A stretch of DNA of 64,000 bases, taken from Pedobacter sp. N36a (GTDB lineage Bacteria > Bacteroidota > Bacteroidia > Sphingobacteriales > Sphingobacteriaceae). Positions 63,745 through 64,000 of this stretch are shown here, in pieces. The DNA lies in the NCBI RefSeq assembly GCF_014472395.1, contig NZ_JACSZW010000011.1, forward strand, positions 62,001 to 126,000, read 5' to 3'. The number at the start of each line of letters is the position of its first letter. The first letter of the stretch is position 1. A model generated the notes under the pieces. That model did not search any database and was not told where the DNA came from. It saw nothing but the letters and a program-made list of their open reading frames with translations. The translations under genes and the position numbers were made by a program.

Positions 63745-64000
63745 TTACATTTGGTACAAATCAATATATTGTTGAGCCGCTCTATCCCATGAGTGGTCTA
63801 ATTGCATCATATACTTTCGGATTTCCTTTAGCTTCGGCTGATCCTGATATAGTTCATATGCCCTACCTATCGCGTGCCCCACATCCCAAACACTAGTCTG
63901 ATCATGACAAATACCAAAACCCCCATCTCCAATATCTATCACTGTATCTTTTAATCCTCCAATCCTACGGACAATAGGAACGGTTCCATAACGCAGGGCA
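63745..64000 (-). CDS. glgA: Glycogen synthase, C-terminal part
   Basis: The 3' end of a gene entering from the right edge; 84 residues are visible. ALRYGTVPIVRRIGGLKDTV is the conserved C-terminal motif of GT5 glycogen/starch synthases, followed by the closing helices HSWDRAAQQYIDLY. It transfers glucose from ADP-glucose, the glgC product. Confidence 0.88.
   Translation of the reverse strand, partial: ALRYGTVPIVRRIGGLKDTVIDIGDGGFGICHDQTSVWDVGHAIGRAYELYQDQPKLKEIRKYMMQLDHSWDRAAQQYIDLYQM

Overview
The window looks like a chromosomal segment of a Bacteroidota member, most likely family Sphingobacteriaceae and probably Pedobacter-like. This rests on promoters of the Bacteroidota type (TTG, about 19-20 bp, TAnnTTTG) in front of several genes, family-typical genes (DUF2851, DUF4254, short AMP nucleosidase, monomeric NADP-isocitrate dehydrogenase, Rho with a long disordered insert, a MurF domain of the MurF-Alr type), and gene spacing with little Shine-Dalgarno signal. 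No phage, insertion sequence, integrase or CRISPR array was seen. The genus call is inference; no search was run.

Layout. 1-4400: partial murF, recX, then a duplicated tRNA array (three identical tRNA-Gly(GCC), two identical tRNA-Leu(TAA)) interrupted by a secreted HExxH peptidase. 4485-6167: a secreted PNGase F-like protein. 6454-12155: a compact SUF operon (sufB-C-D-S-E plus a DUF59 protein) for Fe-S cluster assembly. 12259-16841: tRNA-Cys, then minus-strand envelope and signalling genes. 17024-25465: idi, monomeric icd, tRNA-Leu(GAG), the run ftsK-lolA-metallohydrolase, and an ankyrin protein. 25496-32310: PspC-like and DUF2851 genes, EamA transporter with pyrF, rho, pssA, an Hpt protein and folK. 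32368-39034: sppA, a PolX-family protein whose polymerase site is lost, DUF4254, GT9 glycosyltransferase, SixA-like phosphatase, AMP nucleosidase. 39158-42615: the protein-quality-control block clpX-clpP-tig. 42616-43800: two tRNA-Leu(TAG) genes plus the relic of a third whose promoter now faces tig.

43810-62350 is the most interesting region. A minus-strand run of about 15 kb encodes one membrane-fusion adaptor, an ABC ATPase, four consecutive large MacB/FtsX-type permeases, a second ATPase with altered D-loop and signature, a fifth permease, and a cytoplasmic-looking BtuF-like metal receptor. No outer-membrane TolC-type gene is present. Divergently transcribed from it are a sigma-54-dependent NtrC-type response regulator and an overlapping histidine kinase with two membrane helices and almost no periplasmic loop. 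A GG-N10-GC sigma-54 promoter (TGGCAC core) lies about 30 bp before the adaptor start, with a CTGTACAG palindrome about 90 bp further upstream. Together these read as a self-contained, sigma-54-switched envelope-sensing export module, resembling the logic of Bce-type detoxification modules but built from different parts.

62462-64000: glgC and the C-terminal end of glgA, a glycogen synthesis pair.
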